Assembly: GCA_005878835.1 (NCBI GenBank)
Contig: VBMV01000069.1
Location: 1 to 41,869 of the forward strand
Source: Gammaproteobacteria bacterium
GTDB taxonomy: Bacteria > Pseudomonadota > Gammaproteobacteria > Steroidobacterales > Steroidobacteraceae
Direction of reading: 5' to 3'
Length of the DNA stretch: 41,869 bases
Both the position numbers and the translations under genes were made by a program. Below, piece after piece: positions 17,082 through 26,120 of this stretch (position 1 is the first letter of the stretch; each line of letters starts with the position of its first letter). The notes under the pieces were generated by a model. That model had not been told where the DNA came from. It made no database searches and worked only from the letters and a program-made list of their open reading frames with translations.

Positions 17082-20000
17082 TGATCGCCCGGCTCATCCG
17101 CGCCTGCATCGCCAACCGCTTCCTGGTGCTTCTCGGGGTCGCGATGATCGGGGCGTGGGGTCTGTGGGCGACGCTCAGCGCTCCCCTCGATGCCCTCCCC
17201 GACCTCTCCGACGTGCAGGTGATCATCCGCACCACCTATCCCGGGCAGGCTCCGCAGATCGTCGAGAACCAGGTCACCTATCCGCTCGCCACCACCATGC
17301 TCTCGGTGCCCGGAGCGAAGACCGTACGCGGTTACTCCATGTTCGGCGACTCATTCGTCTATATCCTGTTCGAGGACGGCACGGACCTGTACTGGGCCCG
17401 CTCGCGGGTACTCGAGTACTTGAACCAGGTGCAGTCGCGCCTGCCCAAGGAAGCGAGGACCGCGCTCGGCCCGGATGCGACCGGCGTCGGCTGGATCTAC
17501 GAGTACGCGCTCATCGACAGGAGTCACAGGCTGGACGTCTCGCAGCTGCGCGCGCTGCAGGACTGGTTCCTGAAGTACGAGCTCAAGTCCGTGCCGAACG
17601 TGGCCGAAGTCGCATCGCTGGGCGGCATGGTGCGCCAGTACCAGGTAGTGCTCGATCCGCAGCGCCTGCGCGCGTTCAACATCCCGCACGGCAAGGTCAT
17701 CAGCGCGATCCAGAACGCGAACCAGGAGACCGGCGGCTCGGTGCTCGAGCTTGCCGAAGCGGAGTACATGGTCCGCGCTTCGGGTTACCTCAGCTCGCTC
17801 GAGGACTTCCGCAGCATCCCCCTCGCCACGACCGATGCCGGGGTGCCGGTGCGCCTGGGCGACGTGGCGCACGTGCAGGTGGGTCCCGAGATGCGGCGCG
17901 GGATCACGGACCTGAATGGCGAGGGAGAGGTGGCCGGCGGCGTCATCATCATGCGCTCGGGCAAGAACGCACTCGAAACCATCAACGCCGTCAAAGCGAA
18001 GCTGGCGCAACTGCAGGCGAGCCTGCCGTCCGGTGTCGAAGTCATCCCCACGTACGATCGCTCGGGACTGATCAAGCGCGCGGTGGAGAATCTCACGCGT
18101 AAGCTGATCGAGGAGTTCCTGATCGTCGCGCTCGTGTGCACGGCGTTTCTCTTTCACCTGCGTTCCGCCCTGGTTGCGATCGTGTCGCTGCCGCTGGGCG
18201 TGCTGGCGGCGTTCATCGTCATGCACTACCAGGGGGTCAACGCCAACATCATGTCTCTGGGGGGCATCGCGATCGCCATCGGAGCGATGGTGGACGCCGC
18301 GGTCGTCATGATCGAAAACGCGCACAAGCATCTGGAGGTCTGGCATGAGACGCACGCGGGACGGGTGCTCGCAGGGCCCGAGCAATGGCAGGTGATCGCG
18401 GATGCGGCGGTCCAGGTGGGGCCTGCGCTGTTCACGTCGCTCCTGATCATCACGTTCTCGTTCGTTCCGGTCTTCACGCTGCAGGCCCAGGAGGGGAGGC
18501 TGTTCTCGCCGCTCGCCTTCACCAAGACCTACTCGATGGCCGCCGCGGCGGGGCTGGCGATCACGCTGATCCCGGTGCTGATGGGTTATCTGATCCGCGG
18601 CCGCATTCCGCGCGAGCACAGCAACCCGATCAATCGCGGGCTCATTCGCCTGTACCAGCCCTTGCTGCGCCGGCTTCTCGCTCACCCGAAGACGCTGCTG
18701 CTCGCGGCGCTGCTGATCGTGCTCGCGACGGCCTACCCCGTCACGCATATCGGCGGCGAGTTCATGCCCCCGCTCGATGAGGGCGACCTGCTCTACATGC
18801 CCTCTGCCCTGCCCGGCATTTCGGCGGGCAAGGTCACGCAGCTGCTGCAACAGACGGACCGGCTCATCAAGACTGTGCCCGAAGTGGCGAGCGTGTTCGG
18901 CAAGGTGGGACGCGCCGAGACGGCCACCGATCCCGCGCCGCTCGAGATGTTCGAGACCACCATCCAGTTCAGGCCACGAGGGCAATGGCGCGCCGGGATG
19001 ACACCGGACAAGCTCGTGCAGGAGCTCGATCGGGTGGTGCAGGTGCCAGGGCTGACCAACATCTGGGTGCCGCCGATACGCAACCGGATCGATATGCTCG
19101 CCACCGGCATCAAGAGCCCGGTGGGGGTCAAGATCGCCGGCACCGACCTTCAGGTCATCGACCACCTGGCGCGGCAAGTCGAGAGCGCGGTAAGACCGGT
19201 CCCAGGCGTGACGTCGGCGTTTGCCGAACGTCTCACCGGCGGGCGCTACGTCGACCTGGACATCGACCGTGAGCGCGCCTCGCGCTACGGCCTCAACATC
19301 TCCGACGTACAGAGCATCGTATCCGCCGCCATTGGCGGGGATGACATCGGCGAGACCGTGGAAGGCCTGCAGCGCTTCCCGATCAATGTGCGCTATCCGC
19401 GCGAGGTCCGCGACTCCCTGCAGGGTCTGCGCGACCTGCCCGTGCTCACCGAGCGCGGCGCACAGATCAGACTCGGTGATGTCGCGAACATCCGCATTGC
19501 GGATGGGCCATCGATGCTCAAGAGCGAGAACGCGCGCCTCTCGGGCTGGGTGTACGTCGATGTTCGCGGGCGCGCCCTGAGCACGGCGGTGCGCGACATG
19601 CAGCAGGCGGTCGCGAGGCAGGTCACACTGCCGGCCGGCTACTCGGTCTCCTGGTCCGGCCAGTTCGAGTATCTCGAGCGCGCGACCGAGAGGCTGAAGA
19701 TCGTCGTGCCGGCAACGCTCGCCATCATCTTTGTCCTGCTGTACCTCACGTTTCGGCGCACGAGTGATGCCGCCCTCATCATGGCGATGCTGCCCTGTGC
19801 ACTGGTCGGCGGGTTCTGGCTGATGTTTCTCCTGGGCTACAACATGTCGATCGCCTCGGCCGTGGGGTTCATCGCCCTGGGAGGCGTCGCGGCAGAGATC
19901 GGCGTCGTGATGCTGGTCTACCTGAACCAGGGGCTCGCCGCCCGCGCCGCTGCCGGCCGTCTGAATGGCGAGCGCGATCTGGTCGAGGCCATCATCGAGG

Positions 20001-20218
20001 GCGCTGCCTTACGGGTGCGGCCAATCGCCATGACGGTGGCGGTGATCATCGCGGGGCTCCTGCCCATCATGTGGGGCAGCGGGACCGGCTCGGAGGTGAT
20101 GCGCCGCATTGCCGCGCCGATGGTCGGAGGCATGATCACGGCGCCGTTGATCTCGATGTTCGTGGTCCCGGCGGCGTATCGACTCATTCGCGCGAAACAT
20201 CTACGGGCGACAGGCTGA
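17078..20218 (+). CDS. cusA: Cu(I)/Ag(I) RND efflux pump CusA
   Basis: The inner-membrane pump of the tripartite exporter (1046 residues, the family's normal length). The three methionines that bind and relay Cu(I)/Ag(I) in E. coli CusA are all present, one residue shifted: Met574 (LLYMPS), Met624 (PLEMFET) and Met673 (IDMLATG). The proton-relay Asp in TM4 lies in [13 protein letters not shown] (about Asp406), a signature of the heavy-metal RND group. Periplasmic loops read almost like CusA ([30 protein letters not shown]). These features exclude the Zn/Co/Cd-type CzcA. It is the last gene of the cusCBA operon; no regulator gene is adjacent. Confidence 0.95.
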   Translation: MMIARLIRACIANRFLVLLGVAMIGAWGLWATLSAPLDALPDLSDVQVIIRTTYPGQAPQIVENQVTYPLATTMLSVPGAKTVRGYSMFGDSFVYILFEDGTDLYWARSRVLEYLNQVQSRLPKEARTALGPDATGVGWIYEYALIDRSHRLDVSQLRALQDWFLKYELKSVPNVAEVASLGGMVRQYQVVLDPQRLRAFNIPHGKVISAIQNANQETGGSVLELAEAEYMVRASGYLSSLEDFRSIPLATTDAGVPVRLGDVAHVQVGPEMRRGITDLNGEGEVAGGVIIMRSGKNALETINAVKAKLAQLQASLPSGVEVIPTYDRSGLIKRAVENLTRKLIEEFLIVALVCTAFLFHLRSALVAIVSLPLGVLAAFIVMHYQGVNANIMSLGGIAIAIGAMVDAAVVMIENAHKHLEVWHETHAGRVLAGPEQWQVIADAAVQVGPALFTSLLIITFSFVPVFTLQAQEGRLFSPLAFTKTYSMAAAAGLAITLIPVLMGYLIRGRIPREHSNPINRGLIRLYQPLLRRLLAHPKTLLLAALLIVLATAYPVTHIGGEFMPPLDEGDLLYMPSALPGISAGKVTQLLQQTDRLIKTVPEVASVFGKVGRAETATDPAPLEMFETTIQFRPRGQWRAGMTPDKLVQELDRVVQVPGLTNIWVPPIRNRIDMLATGIKSPVGVKIAGTDLQVIDHLARQVESAVRPVPGVTSAFAERLTGGRYVDLDIDRERASRYGLNISDVQSIVSAAIGGDDIGETVEGLQRFPINVRYPREVRDSLQGLRDLPVLTERGAQIRLGDVANIRIADGPSMLKSENARLSGWVYVDVRGRALSTAVRDMQQAVARQVTLPAGYSVSWSGQFEYLERATERLKIVVPATLAIIFVLLYLTFRRTSDAALIMAMLPCALVGGFWLMFLLGYNMSIASAVGFIALGGVAAEIGVVMLVYLNQGLAARAAAGRLNGERDLVEAIIEGAALRVRPIAMTVAVIIAGLLPIMWGSGTGSEVMRRIAAPMVGGMITAPLISMFVVPAAYRLIRAKHLRATG

Positions 20219-20297
20219 CGGGAGCCTTCTCGATCAGCAAACGGAAGGCCTGTGCGCGTTCGGCGCTTTCACTTGGAGCGTGAGTTTGCGTCCGCGG

Positions 20298-20837
20298 TCA
20301 CTGGTCGATCGTATGACCGTGACGATGCTCGTGACCTTCGTGTGCGTCTGCACCGTGATCGGACAGCTGCGCATCAATCCATTCATGTAGCGCCGCGACC
20401 AAATTCGCCTTGTGCGTCGAATACTCAATCTGCCCGCCGTTGACGAGGTCGTGGTAGTGCACTCTGATTTCTCCAGGTTTGGCCTTCCTGAGGTCCGCCA
20501 GTCCCGGCATGTGCTCGCCATGGATTTCGGTCGGGCCGGAGAAATCGCCCCGCGCAAAGCGCTGCGCGATGTCACTGAGATGTCGGCGAATCAGCTGGAT
20601 CTGCGCTGCGTCCCTGGGATCCTTCACAACCACCTTCTGCAGGGCTCCGACGGCGGTCTTGGTAAAGACGTGTGTGGTCGCGCTCAGTTCGAAAGGCATC
20701 ACCTGCGCGCCCCGCGCTGAAACCCCGGCCTGACGCTCTGTCTCGGCGGCAACTGCCGAGGAGGGGGTCCCATGTGCCTTGAAGGCGATCAAGGCGACCG
20801 CCGTGCACATGCAAATCCATCGCGGGACGCGCGTCAT
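20298..20837 (-). CDS. Exported His-rich-tailed protein of unknown function
   Basis: A 179-residue protein with a signal peptide (about 1-23). The body has the conserved-looking stretches AQVMPFELSATTHVF, VVVKDPRDAAQIQLIRRHL, GDFSGPTEIHGEHMPGL and LHEWIDAQLSDHGADA. I recall small exported proteins with these stretches under the misleading name aspartate carbamoyltransferase; the sequence has nothing of that enzyme. The tail is His-rich (HEGHEHRHGH), a possible metal site. It overlaps the upstream lipoprotein gene by ATGA and ends 79 nt from the convergent cusA, so a link to metal stress is plausible. The frame extends up to 20993 but only within the lipoprotein gene. Confidence 0.75.
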   Translation of the reverse strand: MTRVPRWICMCTAVALIAFKAHGTPSSAVAAETERQAGVSARGAQVMPFELSATTHVFTKTAVGALQKVVVKDPRDAAQIQLIRRHLSDIAQRFARGDFSGPTEIHGEHMPGLADLRKAKPGEIRVHYHDLVNGGQIEYSTHKANLVAALHEWIDAQLSDHGADAHEGHEHRHGHTIDQ

Positions 20838-21550
20838 TGAAACTTCAAGGTTATCCCGCTGGCGGTAACGGTGATCGAGAAAAGCGCTGCGGTACCTGCG
20901 GCATTCACGGTGTAACAGTCCGTCTCCGTACCGGCTGCAAGGCCATCTGCAGTGCCCTGCGCAGTCACGCTGGAGATAACGGTGTTGAAGCACGTGAGTA
21001 AAGTTGTCGAGTTGTTGGCTTCGACGGAGTACGTAGCCATCTCGTCGGCGTCGACGACCGCCTGTGTGGTATCGTGGTAGTAAGTGAGGTTGTCGAACGC
21101 CCCGGAATTACCCACCGTGACAGTGGTGGGTAATGGGAAAGAGCTCGTCACGACACCATAGGGTGTCCCGCTGCTGGAAACCTTGCCCAAGGGTACATAG
21201 GGATTCAGGAGGAAGTAGCTCGTCGAGGTGTTGGTTGCGACCAGCGTTCCGTTCTTGTCGAGTGTGACCGTATCTACCGTGCTGTATGCATTGGGGGTGC
21301 CGTTGAACGTGGTGGTCCCCGCGTTTGCCGCCGTGCTCAACTGCAGCGTCCAGCTGTTGCCGGAACTGTCAGTCGCATGCAGCGTCGTCGAGTGGCTTGC
21401 CTGGACATAAGCAGCCAAGGCCGCTTCTCCGGGGGCGGAGGACAGATTCGTCACGTATCCGCCGCCGCCTCCGCCGTATCCCCCTCCACCGCATCCTGAC
21501 ACGAGAATCATCGGCAACGCGATTGCTGTCGCCAGGCTGTGGCTCTTCAT
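20834..21550 (-). CDS. Lipoprotein of unknown function
   Basis: A 238-residue lipoprotein. The signal MKSHSLATAIALPMILVSGC ends in a lipobox (LVSGC, Cys20), followed by a Gly/Tyr-rich linker (GGGGYGGGGGGY) and a Ser/Thr/Val/Asn-rich, beta-type body with no domain I recognise. Two cysteines (LLTCFN, TDCYTV) may form a disulfide. The ATG at 21550 has a GGGAGAA site; upward extension of the frame to 21799 is not supported. Its stop overlaps the start of the next gene by ATGA, so the two are a coupled pair. Codon use is somewhat more relaxed than in neighbours. Confidence 0.75.
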   Translation of the reverse strand: MKSHSLATAIALPMILVSGCGGGGYGGGGGGYVTNLSSAPGEAALAAYVQASHSTTLHATDSSGNSWTLQLSTAANAGTTTFNGTPNAYSTVDTVTLDKNGTLVATNTSTSYFLLNPYVPLGKVSSSGTPYGVVTSSFPLPTTVTVGNSGAFDNLTYYHDTTQAVVDADEMATYSVEANNSTTLLTCFNTVISSVTAQGTADGLAAGTETDCYTVNAAGTAALFSITVTASGITLKFQ

Positions 21551-21853
21551 GAATGTTCTCCCAGGATCGGCTGTCGGCGGGCCAGGGGCAGGGTTTCTGC
21601 CAGAATAATCCGTTGCCCACGCCCGGGGAAGGCATCCCCTGTTCTTCGGCGGGCCTCGCGGTCGCGGCCTGAACGGCCACGGCAGCGTCCCTTTCCGCCA
21701 GCCCGGTTTCGTACACTGGAGCGAAGCGCGCTGTGCGCGTTGCGTCACGCGGGATCGGAAATCAGTGTCGTATTCGTTCCGAGGTCCGAGGAATGTCAAC
21801 GCGCCGGCACAGCGTCAGTGATGGCCGTGCCAGCGTTACCTCGTGCTCGCCCG
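21551..21853. other. Intergenic region between alkB and the lipoprotein gene
   Basis: About 300 nt without a supported gene. On the reverse strand a perfect TTGACA (21799-21794) could be the -35 of the lipoprotein promoter, but no convincing -10 follows at 16-18 nt (GAATAC is the best). The leader to the lipoprotein start would be over 200 nt. No terminator with a T-run is visible behind alkB. Confidence 0.4.
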
Positions 21854-22522
21854 CTAGCGCGCCTTGCGGAAGGACAGGTTGACCCGACAGGCTCCCAGCT
21901 CCGGATGCCGCCCCGCCTTCAGCGGCTGCACGCCGTGAAATCGCAGCCGCGCCGGGCCGCCCCAGACCACCACGTCTCCATGGGCCAGAGGGACGCGCCG
22001 CGGGCGGTCGGCGCGGCGGTGAGCGCCGAACAGGAATACCGCCGGCAGCCCCAGTGATACGGAGACGATCGGGGAGCTGAGGTCCCGTTCGTCCTTGTCC
22101 TGATGAAGCGACAGCCGCGCACCGGGCTCGTATCGATTGATGAGGCACGCGTCGGGCTCGAACTCATCGAAGCCGGCGGCGCCCGCGGCTTGCACCGCGA
22201 GCTCCCGGAAGACCGGCGGCAGCTGCGGCCAGCGCGCAGCGCCCAGCGGGTCGAGTGCGTCGTAGCGATATCCGCTCCCGTCCGTGACCCAGCCCACGGC
22301 TCCGCAGTTGGTCATGGCGACCGACATGCGGTAGCCGCCCGGCGTGGTCATGAAACGAAAGGGGCTGCGTTGAACCACTTCCTCCAGCGCCGCAAGCAGC
22401 GCACCGGCTCTGGAGCTCGCGAAGGAGCGCAGCAGCACGGCGCCCGGGCCGAGCGTCTCCCGGCGCGGCTGCGCGTACCCGTCCGCGAACAGGTCCAGCC
22501 GCGTGTCAGGCTCTGCGGCCAT
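21854..22522 (-). CDS. alkB: Alkylated-DNA repair dioxygenase AlkB
   Basis: A 222-residue Fe(II)/2-oxoglutarate dioxygenase that removes methyl groups from 1-methyladenine and 3-methylcytosine. The iron ligands are His140, Asp142 (LHQDKDE) and His196 (RFHGV); the 2-oxoglutarate-binding arginines are Arg213 and Arg219 (RVNLSFR). All sit at a constant offset of nine from the E. coli AlkB residues (131, 133, 187, 204, 210). The substrate lid NRYEPGARLSLHQD is intact. It is the last gene of the methyltransferase - oxygenase - alkB run, 12 nt behind the oxygenase. Complete and surely functional by sequence. Confidence 0.96.
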   Translation of the reverse strand: MAAEPDTRLDLFADGYAQPRRETLGPGAVLLRSFASSRAGALLAALEEVVQRSPFRFMTTPGGYRMSVAMTNCGAVGWVTDGSGYRYDALDPLGAARWPQLPPVFRELAVQAAGAAGFDEFEPDACLINRYEPGARLSLHQDKDERDLSSPIVSVSLGLPAVFLFGAHRRADRPRRVPLAHGDVVVWGGPARLRFHGVQPLKAGRHPELGACRVNLSFRKAR

Positions 22523-22534
22523 GGTTCGGTGCGC

Positions 22535-23317
22535 TCATCTGGCGTCGTGAAATATCACGCCCAGGGTGTGACGGTGTCCGGTGCGAACCCGGCTGACGCC
22601 GTGACGAAGATTCACGCGATACACTCCGCGAGTGCCTGCCACCGGGCGATGATGCACGGCGAAGATTACCGCATCTCCCTGGCGAAGCGGCACGACCTCG
22701 GCCCGCGACTGCATGCGGGGCCGCTGCTCCGTAATGACGAACTCGCCGCCGGTGAAGTCCTCACCCGGCTGCGACAGCAGGATCGCCACCTGCAGCGGAA
22801 AGACACACTCGCCGTAGAGATCCTGGTGCAGGCAGTTGTAGTCACCGGGCCCGTACTGAAGCAGCAGCGGGGTGGGACGGGTCTGACCGGCCGCGCGGCA
22901 GCGGGCCACAAATTCCTCATGCGCCACGGGAAAGCGAGCCGCCACGCGCAGCTCTTCGTTCCAGCGGTTGGCGAGCGCTGCGAGCGGCGGGTAGAGCTCG
23001 GCGCGTAGCGCCGCGACGCGCTCAGGCAGCGGATAGGCGAAATACCGATACTCACCCCGCCCGAATCCGTGGCTGCCCATCACGACCCGGGTACGAAACA
23101 GCGAGTCGTCCGCGTACCAGCGCGCGATGCGCTGACACTCGCAGCGGCTGAGGAGACTACCGATCATGGCATTGCCATGAGCATCGAGATCCCGCGACAG
23201 GCGCTGCCAATCAAGAGTCCGCAAGCCCTCCGCAAGGCCAGGCCCGACGGCGTCAGGCGCCCCGCGCCTGCGCGAGACTCCCGCGTGCGTGCTCGGCACC
23301 CCGGCGCTCACCGGCAC
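22535..23317 (-). CDS. 2-oxoglutarate-Fe(II) oxygenase of the prolyl-hydroxylase type
   Basis: A 260-residue oxygenase, GTG start, that overlaps the end of the methyltransferase gene by 10 nt. Iron ligands are likely His164 and Asp166 (CLHQDLYG) and His239 (RHGVSRV), with Arg249 in TGHRHTLG as 2-oxoglutarate contact, the prolyl-4-hydroxylase-like pattern. Proteins of this type (COG3826-like) commonly sit with ada and alkB in alkylation-response operons, but their substrate is not established to my knowledge. No ribosome site is seen; translation is probably coupled. Start could also be the GTG two codons later. Confidence 0.85.
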   Translation of the reverse strand: MPVSAGVPSTHAGVSRRRGAPDAVGPGLAEGLRTLDWQRLSRDLDAHGNAMIGSLLSRCECQRIARWYADDSLFRTRVVMGSHGFGRGEYRYFAYPLPERVAALRAELYPPLAALANRWNEELRVAARFPVAHEEFVARCRAAGQTRPTPLLLQYGPGDYNCLHQDLYGECVFPLQVAILLSQPGEDFTGGEFVITEQRPRMQSRAEVVPLRQGDAVIFAVHHRPVAGTRGVYRVNLRHGVSRVRTGHRHTLGVIFHDAR

Positions 23318-23931
23318 GATTCGAGCGTGAGGAGCGCGCGTTTGCGCTCGATGCCCCAGCGATAGCCGGACAGTGCTCCGTCGTGGCGCACGACGCGGTG
23401 GCAGGGGATGAGTACCGCGAGGGGATTGGCGGCGCAGGCCTGCGCCACCGCCCGCACCGAGCGCGGTGCGCCGACGCGCCGCGCCACTTCGGCATAGCTC
23501 ACGGTGCAGCCCACGGCAATCTGCCGCAGCGCCCGCCAGACCCGTTGCTGGAAGGCTGTGCCGCGCACGTCCAGGGGAAGATCGAGGCCGAGACGCGGGT
23601 TCTCGACCACACGCGCGACTTCAGCGGCCAGCGACTCGGTATCCGCATGGCTGCCGAGCAGACGTACTTGCGGGAAGCGCTGGCGCAGATCGCGCTCGAG
23701 GAGCGAAGGACTGTCGCCCATCAGAACTGCGCACACCCCCTTGGCGCTGCGGGCGACGAGAAGGTAGCCCAGCGCGGACTTGACGATCGCAAAGCGTATG
23801 TCCGCGCCCGGGATCGGGATGCGATCGGGCCTGTGCCCGTCCGAGCGGGTGTCGCGGGTGGCGATCGCGGTCCACCGCGGATCGGGGTCGCCCGCCAGCT
23901 GCGACTGCCGCATAGGCTTGGCTGAGGTCAT
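23308..23931 (-). CDS. ogt: O6-alkylguanine-DNA alkyltransferase with an Ada-like N-terminal remnant
   Basis: A 207-residue suicide DNA-repair protein. The acceptor is Cys177 in IPCHRVV, with the Asn-hinge / Arg-finger helix region SYAEVARRVGAPRSVRAVAQA ahead. The linker FAIVKSALGYLLVARSAKGVCAVLMGD is that of Ada-type proteins. Residues 18-32 (PRWTAIATRDTRSDG) read like the very beginning of Ada's zinc domain, yet the four zinc cysteines and the AraC-type helix-turn-helix are absent: the text jumps straight to the linker at about residue 40. So it looks like a full Ada that lost its regulatory middle. The ATG has a CAGGAG site. It heads the alkylation-repair operon. Confidence 0.9.
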   Translation of the reverse strand: MTSAKPMRQSQLAGDPDPRWTAIATRDTRSDGHRPDRIPIPGADIRFAIVKSALGYLLVARSAKGVCAVLMGDSPSLLERDLRQRFPQVRLLGSHADTESLAAEVARVVENPRLGLDLPLDVRGTAFQQRVWRALRQIAVGCTVSYAEVARRVGAPRSVRAVAQACAANPLAVLIPCHRVVRHDGALSGYRWGIERKRALLTLESCR

Positions 23932-23948
23932 GATGCGAACTCCTGTGG

Positions 23949-24021
23949 GGGTTTGAGCACGCCGCTATTGTTGTGTTCGGCGAGGGCTCACGCAGCCCGA
24001 ATCTTGCGGGCGCTCAAACCC
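23949..24021. repeat. 10-bp inverted repeat flanking the methyltransferase leader
   Basis: GGGTTTGAGC (23949-23958) is matched by its exact complement GCTCAAACCC (24012-24021), 53 nt apart. Read leftward, the second arm of the stem ends a few bases before the CAGGAG ribosome site of the methyltransferase gene; the first arm covers the stop codon of the LysR gene. It could be a leader structure or a terminator for LysR. Confidence 0.5.
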
Positions 24022-25099
24022 GCTCAGTGGTCGCGTCGCGCGGAACCACGTTCGCTTCGCCAATCTCGTCCCCCACCGACCGGGGTGGCGAGGGAAATCG
24101 GGCGCACGCGCTCGCAAGCCATTCGCGGAAGGCCGCGACTTTTTCCAGTGCCAGATGCGCCGGCGGACACACGAAGTGGTAAGCGTGCCCGGAGCGAACT
24201 GGGCGACCGGCGACGGCGAGCCGAGCCATCGCGACTTCGTCCGCGACCAGGGACCAGCGTGAGAGCGCGAGTCCCTGGCCCGCCTGCGCGGCACGCACGA
24301 TGGCGATTGCGTCATCGAATGCGGCGCCCGAGCTCGGCCACACTTCGTCGGGACCGCCTTCGAGCAACCAGGCCGTCCACGGCTCGTAGGTGCTATGCAG
24401 CAGTTTGTAGCGCTTGAGATCCCGCGCCTCGGCAATGGGTCCATGGCGCTGCAGCAGCGCAGGCGTGCACACCGGGACCAGCCACTCGTCGAACAGCTTC
24501 TGCACGTGCAGGCGGGACCAGGTTCCCGCGCCAAAACGGATCGCGGCGTCCATTCCCGTCTTGACGAAATCGACGAGCTCGGTGGATGTGTGGATCTGCA
24601 CATCGATGCCGGTGTGGTGCGAGGTGAAATCCGGCAGTCGCGGCAGCAGCCATTGCGCAAGGAAAGAGGCGATCGTCGTCACACGCAACGGCCCGGAGCC
24701 GCGGTCGGCGCGCGCCTCGTCGATCGCACGCTCGAGATCTGCGAGCGCCTGCTCAACCTTCGGCCGCAGCAGCGCGCCCTGCGGTGTCAGCTCGACCTGA
24801 CGGCCGTTGCGGCGCAAGAGCGGCACGCGCAGATAGTCCTCGAGCGCCTGCACCTGCATGCTGGCGGCGCTCGCGGTGACGCCCAGCGCATCCGCACCGC
24901 GCGTGAAGCTCTTGTGCTCGGCCACTGCGACGAAGACCCGCAGACTCGCGAGCGGGGCCCGCCGATACGCCGCGCGGGGCGCTGCAGCGGCGCTTGAGCG
25001 CCGCGAGACCCGATCGGCAGCGGCCGGCGACTGCGGCGGGGTCGCTGCTTTCTTTCGACTCTTGGTCTCGCGTGTCGGCACGGGTCGCTGCCTGGGCAA
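24014..25099 (-). CDS. LysR-family transcriptional regulator (GcvA-like)
   Basis: A 361-residue regulator. An unusually long, Ala/Arg/Lys-rich tail of about 45 residues precedes the winged helix-turn-helix (about 49-107: LASLRVFVAVAEHKSFTRGADALGVTASAASMQVQALE is the landmark region). The substrate-binding domain follows (LRVTTIASFLAQWLLPRL to the C-terminus) with GcvA/AmpR-type features (RFGAGTW, RWSLVADEVA). The start may lie later, for example nearer residue 40, since the basic tail is atypical. The target is unknown; the divergent small exported gene at 25288 is the usual kind of candidate. Confidence 0.88.
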   Translation of the reverse strand: MPRQRPVPTRETKSRKKAATPPQSPAAADRVSRRSSAAAAPRAAYRRAPLASLRVFVAVAEHKSFTRGADALGVTASAASMQVQALEDYLRVPLLRRNGRQVELTPQGALLRPKVEQALADLERAIDEARADRGSGPLRVTTIASFLAQWLLPRLPDFTSHHTGIDVQIHTSTELVDFVKTGMDAAIRFGAGTWSRLHVQKLFDEWLVPVCTPALLQRHGPIAEARDLKRYKLLHSTYEPWTAWLLEGGPDEVWPSSGAAFDDAIAIVRAAQAGQGLALSRWSLVADEVAMARLAVAGRPVRSGHAYHFVCPPAHLALEKVAAFREWLASACARFPSPPRSVGDEIGEANVVPRDATTERV

Positions 25100-25287
25100 T
25101 CATCCGCAAGTGGCGCTGATCATACGCCCGTCACGCTGCGGGCTGTCGGATCGAGCCGCCAGGCGGCCGGCGCTATCCCTTCAGCGGCGCTTAACGACCC
25201 TTCAGCTCTTGTGACAGCGCCCATCCCTCACACGCTCACCATTGCACTCGAATCGTCGCCACCGGTTTTCGCCACAGGAGAGCCATC

Positions 25288-25470
25288 ATGAACGCCAGTC
25301 GCCTCGTCAGTCTCGTTGCCGCGATCGTCATCACCGCCACCGAATGGGCGGCTTTTTCCAGTCTCCCGCTGCACGCCCAATCGCTGCCGGTTGTCGCTGC
25401 CCCCGTCTCCAGCGCCGCGCCCGAGGAAGCGTTGCCGGTGATCGTCGTCACGGCACACCGTCACTCGTGA
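25288..25470 (+). CDS. Tiny exported protein of unknown function
   Basis: A 60-residue ORF with a good AGGAGAG site 7-8 nt before the ATG. The first 31 residues are a signal peptide (MNASRLVSLVAAIVITATEW... LHAQS). The mature part is about 30 residues, Ala/Pro/Val-rich, ending LPVIVVTAHRHS. I have seen short proteins ending in VVVTAxR in related bacteria but know no function. It diverges from the LysR gene, with 188 nt between. Real by ribosome site and signal peptide; the product could be a small periplasmic peptide. Confidence 0.6.
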   Translation: MNASRLVSLVAAIVITATEWAAFSSLPLHAQSLPVVAAPVSSAAPEEALPVIVVTAHRHS

Positions 25471-25573
25471 CGGACCGCAAAATGGCGTTCGGCACGAGCA
25501 GCGGCATGGGACAAGAGCGCAACGGCGGCCGGGGCGCGCGCGGGGGATCTGAGCTTCCTGCCTGTGCTCCGGT

Positions 25574-25612
25574 ACCGTGAAACGTCGGTTTCTAAAACCG
25601 AGATTTCACGGT
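25574..25612. repeat. Long near-perfect hairpin
   Basis: ACCGTGAAA (25574-25582) and TCGGTTT (25585-25591) pair exactly with AAACCGA (25595-25601) and TTTCACGGT (25604-25612): 16 base pairs interrupted only by a 2x2 internal loop (CG/GA), with a CTA loop at the tip. No T-run on either side, so not a simple intrinsic terminator. It lies about 100 nt behind the tiny exported ORF. Confidence 0.7.
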
Positions 25613-25901
25613 GCAGGCTGGGGGATTGAACCGCGACAGGAACTCCAGGGGACGCAGCCCCGGTGCCGAGGGGCTTGCGACTTACCATAAGATTTCAGCG
25701 CTTCCCACGCAGCCTCAGCGGAAGCCGGCAGATGGCACGTGAGCGCCGCTGCTGCACGCCGAACATGCCGTGCGGCGCTGTTGGGAACCGCAGTCAACGC
25801 GTCCCCGACCCCGCCGGGAAACAACGAGCTTATGGAGCGCATAACACTCGGCGACCGGTACGCGTACCAAGACAACTCCACGGGACGGGGGTTTGACCGC
25901 A

Positions 25902-25931
25902 TTGACTCACTTCGCGCACGAAAGTTAGTCT
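25902..25931 (+). promoter_or_regulatory. Possible promoter of the two-haem cytochrome gene
   Basis: TTGACT (25902-25907, five of six), 18 nt, then TAGTCT (25926-25931), which keeps the key T-A----T positions of a -10 element. The leader to the ATG at 26121 would be about 180 nt and contains a small hairpin. Weak evidence. Confidence 0.3.
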
Positions 25932-26120
25932 CTTTGCGTCGCTTGAAGAAAAGCTAACAATAGCAATTCAGGCGCTGGCAACCGAAGGGAGCGTGTTGAT
26001 CACGGGCATTGGGGTGGCGCCGATTCCGTGGACGCTCTCGAGTCTGTGGGAAGACTCATGCGCTATATCCGCCATTACAAGGAGGGTCAGTGTGTTCTAA
26101 ACAAAACGAGAAAATTAAAT

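Larger units (their letters stand above)
25471..26120. other. 650-nt region without a supported gene; large hairpin, possible promoter
   Basis: Holds the hairpin at 25574-25612, a candidate promoter at 25902-25931 and a smaller hairpin GAGTCT-GTGGGA-AGACTC (26040-26057). Several ORFs of 60-100 codons exist on both strands, but none has a ribosome site, domain or believable composition. GC content falls from left to right into the AT-richer cytochrome gene, so this may be the junction of an acquired segment. No integrase, tRNA or direct-repeat boundary was recognised. Confidence 0.5.

Noticed and set aside
25618-25640. GGGGGATTGAACC, reminiscent of a reverse-strand tRNA T-loop
   Set aside because: The T-stem does not pair and no acceptor, D or anticodon arm can be folded around it.
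25606-25902. A 98-codon reverse-strand ORF in the gap before the cytochrome gene
   Set aside because: No ribosome site, no domain, implausible composition, and it runs over the large hairpin; overlapping ORFs in other frames look equally poor.
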